Shown: positions 44,092 through 58,019, counted from the stretch's first letter. The stretch is DNA of 64,000 nucleotides from Histoplasma ohiense (GCA_017607445.1 JAEVHH010000006.1:1860001-1924000); one strand, 5' to 3'. Numbers and translations: made by a program. The notes: a model not told the origin generated them from the letters alone.

Positions 44092-47000
44092 TCCACCGCT
44101 ATTTCGTGTTTTACACCGCAACTTTTCCCCCTCGCATTCATTGTTGAGGTAGAGGGCTGGTTGTCCAGTGCGTGCCCTCTCTCGTCTGACATTATCCTTT
44201 GAAAAGGTATTCCTGGAAGTACGTGACACCCGACGCATTGTCCCTCCCTCAGTGGCTCTAGCGTGCTGTGTCTGAGAAAAAAGCCCCGAAAACCTGTACG
44301 GAGATATCCAACGTTTATCTCAACCTCTCACAAAAGCTCTAAGACACAGATGCCACGGTCAATGCAGTAGACATGTGATAGAGGTGTGTTCTCTTCACCA
44401 GCTGTCGGTGACAGCTGAATCCGAGACATCAACATTTTCATTTAGAGTACTTGTATATCTTCTCCGTACTTTCTGACATGTCGAGCTGGAGCAGCAACAC
44501 CGTTATTGAAAATAATCGACCTTTCATGGAGCCATCCATCCATCCCGGTTAAAACCGTAACTATTTTACCCGGGAGGGACACGGGAAATCCGGGTTAGTG
44601 CCTCTGCTCCGCCCCGATCTCAGCAAACCAACCATCTTTCCCTAGCCCCTGAATAACCCCACGGGTCTTTTCCTGTACGTTTTGGGAGGATTTTGGGGCG
44701 TTCAAGTCGACAAATCATCCGTAAAATGCAATCTCGTTTAGTCGTCGCCTCTCTTTGGGGAGGAATAAAATTCTAAACTCTTTTTTTTCTTCTTGGAATC
44801 CCTGACTGGCTTAAGTGCGAATTGAGTCACACTTATTTATGAGCAAAAATGAAAATGTTATGGATATTGTTCTTTATTTGAAGCCGTGGTAGATATCCGA
44901 ACCTGGTAATGAGATTGCACGGTACAATCAATAAACTGCGCGCATTCATCAGCAAACCATTTCATGCAAATTACTAGTAATTCGACTGTAGATGCCATTA
45001 GTTATCACGGCTCAAGATGAGTAATGCAATTTACAAATCAGCCTTCTGGGCTGAAATGTCTATTATTTGTTATATAGGAGTAATCTCGGAATCACTTGTC
45101 AGCCCTGTGGTCGAATTCCTAATAGCACTTAGCCCTTGTGTACACGCAATATTCCCCGCAAATCAGGGACTCCCGTGTTTTCAACCAATTGGTTGAAAAT
45201 ATACCCCATGCTGCTGTTAAGATTAACAAGAAATAAATACATCCACAGATACATCAAAAACATTCTTCAGTCAGGGCTGTATGATACATGTGTTTTTGAA
45301 CATCCACCCCCATACCACATGTCATGTACCGTACTCTTTTACTTGACAGCACCTTGGTACCCCCAAGAACATCTGAAATTACAGGTGTTGTCTCTATTTT
45401 TGGAGAAAAGATATGTATGTACCTACTGCTCAGTCCAAAATGGACAACATTCTACAGGTGAAGGTGAACTGTGTATGTAGGTTTGATTAATTGGTTGCTT
45501 CCTGGACGTCCCTGCTTTTAGTTTTTCTCAATGGGGCATTTGTATAATTGTATCCGTTTATTCTTCCGCTTCATTCTTTGGACAAAATGTTGGCACTAAT
45601 ACTCGCGAGGATGCCACGTGACGCAACCTATGCAAACCTTGGAAGCAGGCGGTCTTTACCTCAAGCCATGCCATATGGATGAGCCTGGGAACTTTAAACA
45701 TGCCTCAAGAAGTGAAAGAATATTATATACATTTCATTATTGAATCAATGAGATAGCAGATGCTTGTCATCGGAAAATTCGACTTTTTGACCGATTGATT
45801 AGACAAACAATCAATTTTTTCGATCTTCCAACTTTATTTTTATTTTTTGACCTGTTACAAACAATGCCATGCTAGAGTTCTATTGAGATCCAAACCAGAA
45901 CATTCCTCATGATGCGCTGTTTAACACAGAATTTTAGACAGCGGGCTTTTGATTTTGTTCAAAAACGTCGCCGACGGGACCTAAGGATACTCGCGAGCTC
46001 TGAAGCGAGAATTCCTCCAGTTGGCGGTTTTAAAATACTAGTACTATCTTTGACGCGAAGAGGGAGTATAGATGGGCGCCTCCCGTCACGATATTTGTAT
46101 TTATTTATTTATCTATATTTTCAATGTATCGTAGTGGTGCGGGACTTCTGGGGACTGATCCAGTCGAGTTGAGAATGAAAGTGGAGTCTTCTCAATCGGC
46201 ACCCTTCCACTGTTAGTGCGCAATTGATGGCCGGCGACAGATAGCCCCTGACAACCCAAGAAGCAGGGGCGGAGGACCGATGATGGTTTCAATTGGGGCG
46301 CGAGAACGAAATGGCAGTGGATGCTTAGCGGGATAGAGGCTTGAGCAATGGATTCATGAACGGCAAGTGTTTCTTGTGCTGTACAATAATAGGTAGGTAG
46401 GTAGGTCGTCATCCTCGTGGTCTCTGATGGCCGTCAAAATTTACCTACCTACATCGACCAATAGGAATATTACAACAAATGTCAAAAAAATGAAAAAGAA
46501 ATGACTCAAAAACATACCATCACATCTTATTTGGAATGCAATTTAGGGGACATCTTTTTTTTTTTTTTTAAATCAACTATACGATAATTACATTAACTAA
46601 TGGGATTTCCATGAAAGAGTGCAGAGTATGTATCGATATCTACTATTCAAACAGATTCATGTTCATCTACAATTGCAGTGCATATATTTTCAAACCACAG
46701 GTCATACACTGAAGTTATATGACCACCGTCGAGATATCTACTATCATCCCTCATTGTCCCTAACTGTTTCATTGAGTTGAGAATGGCATGGTGATAGCGA
46801 CCGCTGGGCCGTTACCAGCACAAAAAGCTAACCCTCAAAAACTCTTTTTTGCTGCACGCTTTTCGTGTTACCATGACTTCCTCCGAAGGGCTTTGAGAAA
46901 CAAGAGAAGGCTGATATTTTTGAGAGACAAATTGCTTGATTGTTTTGCTTTCCGTTTGTTCCTTTTTTTTTTTCACTTTTATTAAAGGACGCACTAAGAA

Positions 47001-48462
47001 CCTGCTCTCACGTTCTCATGGGTTTAGGTCACATCGGAAATCCCCAGGCTATCTTTCGGGTAATCTCCATGAAACAAAAGAGAAAAAAGTCGGGTATGGA
47101 TATGGATGGAATGCTAAAACTAGAGAAGCAAGAAGGAGATAACCAATAAGAGGAGGAGCATTCCTTCGCGATGTTGAACGCTGATTCCCGATTTCTTTCA
47201 GCCGTTCAGCTCCCTCTGCCAGAAGCCAAGCTCAAGGGGAGGGAGCCTATTACCGCACTCATCGAGTCACGGTTGAGCGTCATCCGGTATCATCCTCCCT
47301 CGTCCATTCCCCAGGTCGAGAGTCGCCAGCCAAAATCAATTACGACCCGGCCACATTTCCAAACCGTAATCACCATGCACATCCACCCCGCCACCCGCAC
47401 ACCCTGCAGCACCGAGTAAAGCCGCAGCCGACAGGGGGCGACCATAACGCGCTGGACCTTACACTTCAGCTCCAGCGATACTGGGATCAGTGGTTTAGGT
47501 GGTAAAGGCATCAAATGAACCCGTCACCATTTCCCCGACATTCCCCACCCCGCGCTCGCCACCTCCACATGTTTATCCAGGTTGCAAATCTCAGTGTTGG
47601 AAACTGGGAGCAAATGAGAAACGCGCACAACCGCACAACCGGGGTTGACGGAAACAACAGAAAACAAAAACAAAACACTGGAAAAACAAAACAAAGGGAA
47701 GGGTTCCAAAAAAAAAAAAAAAAAAAAAAACGTGCAGTAGTGTCCGCGTGAATGCATGGGCATGAATGGGTCTCGTCGAGGTTTAAACTCAGCGAAGAAC
47801 AGGCCACGGAAACGCTCGGCCCCATACGTTGAGCGTCGGGGCGCTCCCGGGTTCGTGAGCCCTCTTTTTTTTTTTTTTTTCCCCTTAATCATTATGCTCA
47901 ATCAAGTAACAGTTAAGTGGGCAGCTTAATTAATGATTAACTTCCTCGTTCCCATTCGCCTCTTCCAACTTCCTCGCAGCAGCAAGGGTCCAAGGTTGGC
48001 CCATGATATCCCGTAACCCTAACTCAAGTCCTTGGACGGGGCCAAATGGCTTTTGCTGCCAATGTCCGCCCTTTTAAGCATAGCCAATCAGGCGGCTGGA
48101 GTGCACGAACGGGCTTCTAGCAGGCTTCGACCAGACTTCCTTCCCCAGGGTAGCATTTCCGTTTCCAGCCCTTTTTGCCTGTGTTGAGGCGATCCGCTTT
48201 TTGCCTTGTTGCGGAATCGGAGTTTCGCCTCCCCCACCCTGCTTGATAGAGTAAGTAGGGTAAGTGAATTAGTTAAAACTTCCCAGGCCGCCCATGGCCG
48301 GGGTGGCCTTTCTCGGGTGGATTCTGGTGGCTCCACAGGGCAAATCTATCTGGAGCCGAGTTTCGTTTTGTGGTAGTTTTTGACAAGGCGGGCGGTGAAT
48401 TCAACTCAATCTGGAAAACAACCCCCTCTTTCCAGGGGCGAGTTACAAGCCCAAGGTAGTGC

Positions 48463-48494
<32 letters not shown>

Positions 48495-49737
48495 CAACAG
48501 CAACAACAACGACAAAATAGAAGGACGAACCCTTATAAAAGCCTCATTCGCTACGTCATCTAACTGTTAATTAAATCATGCTTGAAAATTGAACCACCAA
48601 TTCTCCCCCGTGATGAACTGTGGTTTCAATGTTTCATCCACTCTCCTGGCTTCACCGATTTTTTGTTTCTTTTATCCTGATGAATTTAACACCAACATTC
48701 AACATTGCGTTTCCTTACTTATTGGAAATCATCAACGTCGGAAGGGAAAAAAGAAAGGACTTGAATCATGTTCAGTTGTCGTCGCTCCGATCTTGTTGGA
48801 GAAGAAAAGAAAAGAAAAGAAAAGAAAAGATAAGATAGCGCGGCCCACCCACCACGCAAAGGCCAGGGCGCAAATGCCACCACCCAAGCAGTTGGGAAAT
48901 GGTTGGAATTAGGTCTTTAGTGCAGGGTCAAAGGACTCGCTCGAGAGGCGTGATAGGGAAAAAAAAAAAAAAAGAAAAGAAAAGAAAAACCCAAAGTGGT
49001 GTCACCCGGATGGCAGAGTTGCGCTAGTCGATGCATTTTAGACGAAGAATATGTGTTGGGGTGCTAACTCTGGGATAGCGCTAAAGATTAAAAATTGGGG
49101 TTTTTTTAATTATTATTATTATTATTATTATTTACACTTTCCCTTCCCTTGCTTGCCAAGGGTGAGTTGAAACGCTTGCCCTGTACGTGCGTTTTCTTAA
49201 TGTGAGTATCCGCCACGGACCGAGCAGCTGCATGTCGGTTTACCGCACCGCACCCGCACCGCACCATACCGCACCGCACCATAGAGGGGAAATCGATGAT
49301 GGGGCCGGCATTTTCGCGAAAGCGGCTATAGTTTGTTTGAGGTAACATTGCAGGAGAGAGACTGCCAGGAATGCTATGGTATTGGGAGGTTGTACAGAGG
49401 AGAAGAAACTCAGGATGATGTGGTTTTTTAACTATCTGTTTTTGTTATTTTTCATCCGTTTTGGGGGGGAGAGTTTTTCGACCTCCTATTCGCCTGGGGT
49501 TTATCTGGTGGCGTTCGGGCTGCACCAGTTGGTTGGGTCATCTGCACACAGGCAGCCCATCTGGCATCTGCCCATCATCATCGTCATCAGCCAAGGTTTG
49601 GGGGAAGGAGGGAAAAAGTTAAGTTAAAAATGCCAGCATTTCCTGTTTCAAGCCTATTTATTGCCTTCCTGTGCGCCCTCTCACTCGCTCGCTTGCGTTC
49701 CAGTAGAGTTTGTCAGCAGTAAGCTGGGGTCAGCAAA

Positions 49738-49770
49738 ATGATAATAATAATAATAATAATAATAATAATG
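49738..49770. repeat. (ATA)n microsatellite
   Basis: About ten ATA/ATG-bounded trinucleotide units, followed at 49850-49875 by an AAG/GAA run. Confidence 0.9.
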
Positions 49771-50202
49771 GATAATGGTAATAAAACACAACACTGTGGC
49801 ACAACAAATCCCCGTGATTTTCGATTGACACAAGGAAAAAAAAAAAAAAAAGGAAGAAGAAGAAGAAGAAGAAGACGAAGTAGAAGAGCCGGTAGCGTGC
49901 CCCTAGGACATCATCGTGCATGCTTGGGCGATGGAAGTTGCAAGGTAGGTAGTTCGGGGGCTAGGGTACCATTGACCTCATTGTGCATATCCATCCGGCC
50001 TACGCAGTTCAGGGCGGTTTCAAAAAAGTTTGGACTCGCGCTAAGAATCTAAACCGAAATACTGACTGCGCATACCAAGCATCGAAGCAACGGAGTATTG
50101 CCGCCGTACGTATGTACCATCTGACTTTCAGCGGGCTTTGGCGGTGACCAATGCCTCTCTGGATTGGGCACGAGCGCTAGCCCCAAGCCCCCAGATCCTT
50201 TT

Positions 50203-50238
50203 ACACTAGTAATGAGATTTCGGTTAAATTACTAGTGT
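50203..50238. repeat. Short inverted repeat (hairpin)
   Basis: ACACTAGTAAT and ATTACTAGTGT are exact reverse complements separated by 14 bases. This gives a possible 11-bp stem. Confidence 0.7.
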
Positions 50239-50733
50239 GAGCTAGCACTGTTGAAACCGGCGTCTGTAAACGCATCGTACTTTGGGGGCTAGCGACGGGA
50301 TCCAACTTTTTTGTGTTATGCCCAACGAAGGATTTTGTGATTTCTCATCTGGCCCTTTTGTTTGCAAATTGCAAAATGCATGGAGAGAAACCCGAGATCC
50401 TTCTCCCTCTATTTCTGTCTCTCTCTTATTTATTTATTTTATTTATTTTATTATTTATTTATTTGTTGCCGGGTGGGGCTGGGTGGGTTCAGCCCAGGAG
50501 GGCGTTTGTGGTTCAAGAACCAACCCAGGCAGGGGGCCAAAGCTCGCCACACGAACCCACGAACGGAGGATGGGTAAGGAGGGAAAACGATCTCAGGCAA
50601 GAATGGTTTCAACCAGCGCCAGCCCAGCAAGCATCAGCGCCTCGCGAGCTGGGTTCGCAAGCCCACAGTTCCCGAGAGACATCAGCTCAGCTGGAAGAAT
50701 GTCTGTCGTGAAACAGGCCACCTGATCTGTACG

Positions 50734-50780
50734 TACATACATACATACATACATACATACATACATACATACATACATAC
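50734..50780. repeat. (ATAC)n microsatellite
   Basis: About eleven tandem tetranucleotide units. Confidence 0.95.
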
Positions 50781-50902
50781 AAGACAAGTACTGTCAAGTA
50801 AAGGGCCGTACGTACGGGTTGGCCTCAGGATGGCCTGCGAAACATTGGTCTCCAGCGTATTTGGGGCCTGGGGCCAAGTGGCCTTCGGAGGAGAGTACGT
50901 TG

Positions 50903-50946
50903 TGGTATTGGTGTTGGTATTGGTGTTGGTATTGGTGTTGGTATTG
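50903..50946. repeat. 12-bp minisatellite GGTATTGGTGTT
   Basis: Three and a half tandem copies of the 12-mer. Confidence 0.9.
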
Positions 50947-51699
50947 CCATCTGCCGTGTGGTATCGCTAGCTCCGTTAGTATTCCCTGGTTGGCGGCGGT
51001 GGGTGACGGCGGCGATTGACCGCTGTGCCTGCAAGGTTGCTCCTTCCGCCCTGCGCCCAGCCAGCCAGCGCCGACTGGGGCCTCAGGAGCCTCTGGAGCC
51101 GCTGGAGAGGCTTTGACGACGGGGGCATGCTGTATGTATTGGGCATGTATTGAGGGATACAAGGGGTGTATTTTTCGATGGAAATTAGCTGTATTTCTTG
51201 TCGTTTGTTTGGTTTTTTTTTTTTTTTTTTATATTAATTTTTTTATCCATTTTCTCAGGGATTCATTCGCTATTCTCATTGATCGACTTACATATTTGAC
51301 TGATCTCCTTGAATTTTTGATGCCAGTAGGATTTTTCTGATCAAAAGAAAAAAAGAATAAAAAATAAAAAAAAATCCTCGAATCCGCCCTCTCTGGCAGA
51401 CAAACTTTTTCTTCGATTCATATCCAAGAGAGTTTGCGGCACCCACGGTGCGGTACCCACGGTGCGGTCCCTCCCTTCCCTTCAGGAGTTCCACGGGCAA
51501 ATATCCAACAAGCCGGCCTGTCCCAGCGTTACCCTTGCTGCTATTTGCTCATATTATGAGCTATGTCCAACTATTTTTGACTATCACCTGCTGGGGTTGC
51601 CGTTCCGAAAGAATCAGAAAGGCAAATAGTCAGCCCAAGTGGGGATACTTTCGAAGAAAGGGAACCAGGGAAAAAAAAGGTTGATGCCTCCAGATCGAA

Positions 51700-53127
51700 T
51701 TCGATCATCCTTTATTGACCTGACGGTTTCTTTTTTTTCTCTCCCTTGGCGAGTTGGCATCGCCGTCCTTTGCTCCCTGCCAACGTCTCGTGATACATCA
51801 CGACCTTCTTTTCTCTTCCTCACTTGCGCTGTATATCCCATCCCTTTCTTGTTCTTCCTCTTTCCTCGCCTTTTTGTTTCTTTTCCTATTTTGTCTCTTT
51901 TTTTCTTTTCCTTTTCCTTTTTTTGCCATATTCTTATTAACTTTCTTCTCCTATCCCAACTTCAACTCAACCGGGGGCGGCGACTCTTCCGTTAACCAGT
52001 GGCACTTCCCTTTAGCCTCGCCTCTCCTCTCCTCTCCTCTCCTCTCCCCCTCTCCGCCTCTTTCTCCCCTCCCCCCCTCCCCCTCTCCCCCCTCCCCCTC
52101 TCCCCCCCCTCCATTCTCCCTCTCCTTCCTTCTGCCTCCCCAGTCTATCTCAGGTCAGTTCGTGTGTTGATTGTTTTCTGTTGAGGGTTCATTTGTCCTT
52201 CTGTTTCTCCGGCTTGGTTCTGTCGATTTGGCCGTGCAGGCGTTTGTTCACTGCACCCGTTCTTCATTCCCTACCATCGCCACACTGGGGAGAGCAGACA
52301 AGTGTTCTATTTTTTTTTTCTTTTCTTTCGTTGTTGGAAGAAAAGAGAACAACGAAGAAAAGCCAGCCAAGCAGACAGGCAGACAGGACAAGCAAGCAAC
52401 CCTACACCCACGACATTCGTTTGTGACGCACGTTTACGGCATCTGGTTCCCCGTACGGACTCTGCAGGATCATTCTTCAATTAGACTGCCCTAAGTACCT
52501 ACCCCGGCCCGTAAACCTCAAGCGCATCGTCCTGCGGGCCAACCTCTCCTTTACCTGCAAAGAACAGACAAGACACCAAAGGATAGAAAACATATCAAAG
52601 CCCGATTCTTCTACCATCCCCTTTCTGTCGTTATATAACCATTGGCGGCGGTGGTCATCAAACTTGCCCGCTGCCGGCCGCGCTTGCCCCTCGCTGAAGC
52701 AGGTCTGAGAAATCCAGCTTTGCCAGGGCTATGCTAGTTGCCGAGTCTCACCGATTGTGCTTGCAACTGGGACGTCCATCCATGCGCACATAGACATCAC
52801 ACAGCAGAAGCGCCGCACATTTGATTCGGCCCTGATCCCGGTCCCGGCCATCCCGCGCGTCGTGACGTCTGTGTAGGGGAGCTGAACACCTATCTCCCTT
52901 CCAATCCCTCCTCCACTCAAAGCCCTGCGCCCCCTGGAGTCACGCACGAACCGACGCACAGGCGACGCACATCTCTCCTTCCAGGCCAATCTATATACAC
53001 ATCAATCCTTCCATCTCTCCTCGCCCATACCGCCACCGCTGCAACCCGCGCCATTTTCACCTCTCTTCCCTCCTACTTCTAGCGAAAGAACCCCTGCTCC
53101 CTCCCCTTATTCCCACGGCTACAACAA
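51700..53127 (+). promoter_or_regulatory. Pyrimidine-rich promoter/leader region of the Zn2Cys6 gene
   Basis: Long C/T tracts on the coding strand (51715-51760, 51840-51935 and 52015-52140, including a (CCTCT)n run) lie 1.0-1.4 kb upstream of the start codon, with further CT-rich patches to 53090. Such tracts commonly mark transcription start zones and long leaders in filamentous ascomycetes. No coding frame is supported; transcript start and leader introns cannot be set from sequence. Confidence 0.5.
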
Positions 53128-54655
53128 ATGTCCAACGACCCCACCCACCAGGGACAGTATCCACCTCCTACATGGTCCGCCGGTCAACCTGATTATCCTC
53201 CTTCATCACAGCATCCTGTCCGTACTCCCTCCTTTCCTCCTTGCCGCCACCCCTTCCTCTACTCTTGCCCAACCTCTCCATGATATTTGCTTGCTTGCTT
53301 GCTTCGTTGCTTGTGTTGTTTTGAAAAGAACTTCTCTGTACCTTTTTGGTTGCACCTGACTTTCCTGTTCTCGCTATCAATTTTACCTTGCTCTTCAATC
53401 TGCGGGTCTTTTCTGTTCAAACTTGGAACACCGTTCTGACCCAAAGGGGAATAACACAAAAGGCCCAACCCTCCCAACAGTCTTACCAATATCCTCCGCC
53501 GTCTACAATGGCCACGATACAACCACACCTCCAACACCCTCCGCAGGAATACCAACTCCCTCCACCACATGGAGCATACCAACGTCCTGCTGATATATAT
53601 GGCCATCCGGCCCCAGCTCCACCCCCTGTGGTTTATCCGGCTGCCGCTCCAAGACAACGAACTGCGATAGCCTGCAGGTATTGTAGGAGACGGAAGGTTA
53701 GTGCCTCATTTTGTACTCACGTCTTGGCTGATGTTCTTATGCAATCAAAGATTATATATATAGCAGAGCTAAATTAATTTCTCTTGTTCTTTACTTAAAG
53801 ATTCGATGTTCCGGATTCGAATCCTCTCAGGATGGACGATGCAGCAATTGCGTTCGATTTAACCAGGAATGCATGTTCACGCCAGTTTCATCGCAAGCGC
53901 AAGCCTTTGTCCCTGCCCAAGCAGTCTACAATCATTTTCGCACCACGGCACCACGGGGCGGCCCTCGAGCAGATGCGATCCCATTATATGGTGCACATGG
54001 CCAACCACTTCCTCCGCCGCAACCACCACAACACCCACAAGATGGACCTCTCCCTCCTCCACAAAGTTTATATCCACCTCCTGCTTATGGAAGGCCTCTC
54101 GTCGACGAGCGCCCTCCACCCCCTCATTTACAACCTCCACCTATGCAACCAGATCATGTGAGTCGGAAACGTCCCCGCCCCGACGAGCCTTCCCTTCCTC
54201 ATCATTCTCGCGACCCTGTTTCGGCCTCGAGTTCTGATGTCTCACAATTTTCTGGACAGAGATCCTCGGTAACCTCGCGTGACTCGAGAGAATACAACTT
54301 CTCTGAATCAACCACCCTTCCTCCTGTCTCAACGGCTGTCTCTGGGGCGGCATTCACTAGCCATACATCCCAGGCGCCGTACGACAGACGTTCGTCGTCA
54401 CATTCCCAATATTCATTCGAGCATCGACATTCTTCGTCGCCGCACGGCTCTACATCGTCCAATCTCCCATATCCACCTATCCAACAACAGCACCCTCCGC
54501 CTTCTATGCCAATTCGAACCCCACCCCCAGGGCCAGCAACTAGCTCATCTGGCAGTCGTGGCCTGAGCGTGAGGGAAATGCTGGGTCCAGATACCCAAGT
54601 CACACGAAGTTCCACCGACAGCGACATGCTCAATGCCCTGAATCGGAGGGTTTAA
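53128..54655 (+). CDS. Zn(II)2Cys6 transcription factor, small, proline-rich
   Basis: Exons 53128-53217, 53463-53696 and 53801-54655 join to 392 residues. A P/Q/Y-rich N-terminus leads to the zinc cluster CRYCRRRK-IRCSG ... DGRCSNC ... NQEC (CX2CX6CX10CX2CX6C, about residues 100-135). Intron 2 (GTTAGT ... TTAAAG, 104 bp) falls within the cluster, exactly between RRRK and IRC. The rest is disordered, rich in P, S and H. A conserved-looking C-terminal motif (GLSVREMLG ... DSDMLNALNRR) closes the protein. The usual fungal middle homology domain is absent, as expected at this length. It should bind DNA in the nucleus; target genes are unknown. Intron 1 is less certain: the donor GTCCGT is weak, chosen because it keeps frame and composition. 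I do not recognise a named orthologue. Confidence 0.85.
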
Positions 54656-57600
54656 CTCTCGGATTCGATGGGCGCCTATATCAGGGTATTACGTGACAGG
54701 AATATGGGGAATTACGAAGTAGAAGAGAAACGCGATCAAATTATGAACCAAGTCAGAAATACTCTTTTCGAACTGAACACGGAAAGAAAAAGTAAAAAAA
54801 TGTGAAAGCAGAAAAAAAAAGAGGAGAGGGGGTTGAGGAAATGTCGTGCTGGTCACGAGATTATTCGTTGATACTACAAATTGTTTTAACATTATTTTTA
54901 ATTGAGACGGCATCCCTTTTCACGCGGGCTCTGAGCATTCCAGATCTGCGTTCCGAGGTCAAGAACTCCAGTGCAGGAGTAATACAATGCATGCAAGGAA
55001 GGTGCTCGGGGTGGATCACATGACTACTTCTGCCCTAAAACCATTTCCTGGCAATGGCAATCGAAAGCAGCGGGTTGAACAGCCAGGAAAATTTCTCAAG
55101 GATATAACTGGGTCATCTGGTTCCATTATATTACCTAGACTATCAAGCACGCTCATCCCGAGAACACAGCTCGCGTCACCCCTGCAAAACCACCTCTAAA
55201 CTTCTGCGGATGATCGGGTATCTCTCTGCAAAGGCACAAATTTCACAAATGAGCAGCGTGTGACTTACGGTTCCAAAGGGTCACAGTTTTCGCGGATCTT
55301 TGACGACAGTTTCAATATATATGCGACAATAGCAACCTATCAAAGCATGTTTATCCACCGTCATGCACGTTTGAGTGCTGCAAATGCTTGGTCAGGGCGT
55401 ATCTTGTTCGTTTTGGATAATCGGCGACTCTATTTCTAGAGGCCTTGTTTCCCAAAATCGGGCCCTGTCTCCTTATTTGAAAGCCATTGATAGTTTTTGT
55501 GGTGAAAAATTATTTCATTCCCAGCAATGAAAATACCCCACCGCATTTGGTTTCTTGTTTCTTGTTGCTGTCCTTTCCCCCCTGCCAGCAGATTTTTCCA
55601 GTTCACTCCTTTGCATGCGTTCCCATTCCCAGTACCCCACTTGTTTTGCTTTTAATTCTCTTTCCTCCCTTTCATAAACAAACCGCTAAAAGAGTTCACT
55701 TTATATATACTACATGGGGCGACCCGTTAATCACATTTTCTTCTCTCCTTTCCCGCTTCTCCTCATCGCTTCCTCCCCCCCCAAAACAAAGAAGTACCTA
55801 ACCAGCACCAAACCAACCGACTCCTGGGCCAACGTATAAAGTTAACTAGCGAGCTCCCAGGGAAGGAAATTGAGCATGGTGTTTTTTATCGTATTTAAAT
55901 ATACGTACTTATGACACTAATAGCTTCAATTCTTTTGTTGGTAGCCAAAAAAAAAAAAAAAAAAGAAAGAAAGAAAGAAAACCTGTTTAGTATTTTTCAC
56001 CCTATGTTCCCCTTCCTCCTTTTCATCCCCAAATCGGTTTCTGCTTTTTGCGTTATTGTTTTGTGTTCTTTTTTGTTTTTTTATACGCTCGCAACGTGCT
56101 GTTCTTGTTTTTCATTTCCTATGTCTTTGGGAGGCCTTCTGTTTTATTTTCTTTTACATCGTCGACAATTCCGGAGGCTACTTGTGAATTCTGTTTTTAT
56201 CTCTCTTGTGCACTGTTTTCGTTTTCGTTTTCCTGTTCTTCGGGCATTTTATTGTCCGAAGACGTCGAGGAGAAATTACAAACGGGCAAAGGCAAAAAAG
56301 CAAAGGGTTTTTGGAAAAGAAAAGGAAACGGAAAAGAAAAAAGAAAACTAGTCGCAGGTTTCGTCCTTCTCTTTTATTTATCTTTGTCTCTGTACGGAGA
56401 GATAATAGAGGCGAAGTGGCGACGATTATCACCTTTTTTTTCTTCTATCTCCTTACGTACATCTCCCGCCTTTTGCCTTTTTGTCTTACTCGATCGTTCC
56501 CCCTTGTCCTCTGGTCCCTTTGTCCGATCTACAGTCGTGGAAAATTGGCTGGCCCTTTCTCTCTTCCGTGAGAAATACGGCATAGAAAAGAGGACCTGAG
56601 AAACTATTGGATGCAATCGCCAATATATGTTTTGGCAAGGGAGAGGTGATATCCCTGCACACCGCGTGTGTGTACGATGCGAGTGGTTCGTGTCTGCTAC
56701 GTTTTGTCTTTTCTTTTCTTTCCTTTTTTTTTTTTTCCAACTGGGAGGCTTCGTTCAAAATTGCATGCATGTTATGCTCGGGCACGATAAGGCAACGAGC
56801 AATCTACAGGGTGGTTGAACGTGTTTATTTTCCCCACTTTTTGACAAGGGGACCGGGGTGCAACAATACATACATATATACATATATAAACTGAGGGAGG
56901 GAAACATTGCAAAATTGGGATGGGTGGCTTTTTGTGATCTGCTTGTTTTTGGTTTGTTTTTGGGTGGTTTTTTTTTTTTTTTTTTTTTTTTTTGGTTTTT
57001 GGTTTTTGCTCGTGGATAACAAGACTGGTTTGAGTTGGTGATTGGTGTGCGGCGGCTTTTTCTGATTTATGTGTTTTGCCCTTCTGTTTCCCGGCACCCC
57101 TTCTCGTTGCTTTCGTCCGGTGCTTTTTGGCGTGCCTTCCAACCTGCCTGCCTGTTGTTTGGTTTTTTTGTTCCCCCCTTTTTTTTTTTAATTGACTCTA
57201 TTGGGTGGCCTTCTGTCCCTTTTGTTTGTTTTCAAAATCCCCTTTTGCGTTGGTTGCTTTTTGGGCTGGGGATATGAGTTCGATGCGCTGGAATCAGATT
57301 GGAATGGGGGTGGTAGCAGTTTGTTGTTGTGCGCGAAATTGATGAGGACGATGATATCATACGCAAGTTAAGAGGTTTTTCTTTTTCTTTTGCCCCTAAG
57401 TTGCTGCTAGTAGAGGTTTTGGGTAACTATTGTTTTTATATTTAGAGGAGGGTTGTGTGAATTGAGCGAGTTGGAATTAAAAAATACTGATTAGAGAAAC
57501 CTATGGTAGTTGTTTCCCTTGTAGTATCTATCTATCTCTCCAAAAATTTCATGTAATCGAAAAAGAAGAACAGAAGAAGAAGAAAAAATAGTTACCCCAT

Positions 57601-58019
57601 GCTGCCATGCATTCTGGATTTCCAGCTCCGTTGTGCAAATAAGTTGGGATAGCTGATATGGCCTTTTGCTCCGAATGGGCATATGGACCCGCCTAAACCG
57701 AATGAGGCAAGGCCGGAGATCCTGAAACCAGGGAACGGAACCGACTCGTTGGGCCGCGGCGAAACTCTAATTTGATGTCAATCCCAACAAGGTAAGGGGA
57801 GAAAACAGGGAACAGAGGAAGCCAAACCTGATCTCAACGTCCCTTCAGCGACCTCATCCTCCTAAGGTCGTCACTCACCACGGAAGATAAAAGTTCCCTT
57901 CTGTTCCACTTTGAATCAGCCCAAAAACGTATGGCTCAACTGACCTTCTGTTTTTGAATCCCTGATCCCCAGGGCCACCGCAGTCGGATTTCCTGTTTAG
58001 CTTTGAATCAACAACGGAG
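54656..58019. other. Intergenic, low-complexity
   Basis: 3' region of the Zn2Cys6 gene, then T- and A-rich sequence with homopolymers (55948-55964, 56723-56735, 56971-56992, 57180-57190) and AAAG repeats. No gene supported; the longest open frames (for example 183 codons at 56048) are F/S/L/K-rich readings of these tracts. The last ~200 bp are the presumed promoter of the HNH gene. Confidence 0.6.

Larger units (their letters stand above)
44098..51699. other. Gene-poor stretch rich in homopolymers and simple repeats
   Basis: No gene supported. Present: TAGG repeats (46391-46407), poly-T (46555-46569), poly-A runs at 47709-47730 and 48464-48493, AAAG repeats (48800-48830), and a CCGCACCG(CA)-like array (49240-49285). 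Open frames are short and lack domains. It may hold non-coding RNA or distal regulatory sequence for the regulator at 53128; sequence alone does not show this. Confidence 0.55.

Noticed and set aside
46812..47901. Coding genes around 46.8-47.9 kb
   Set aside because: Several overlapping frames on both strands pass through homopolymer runs (F- or K-rich), with no domain or splice logic.
50734..50946. CRISPR-like array
   Set aside because: The repeats are contiguous microsatellites without spacers, and the DNA is eukaryotic.
56048..56599. 183-codon frame after the Zn2Cys6 gene
   Set aside because: Composition is F/S/L then K-rich, from T-rich and A-rich tracts; no domain.
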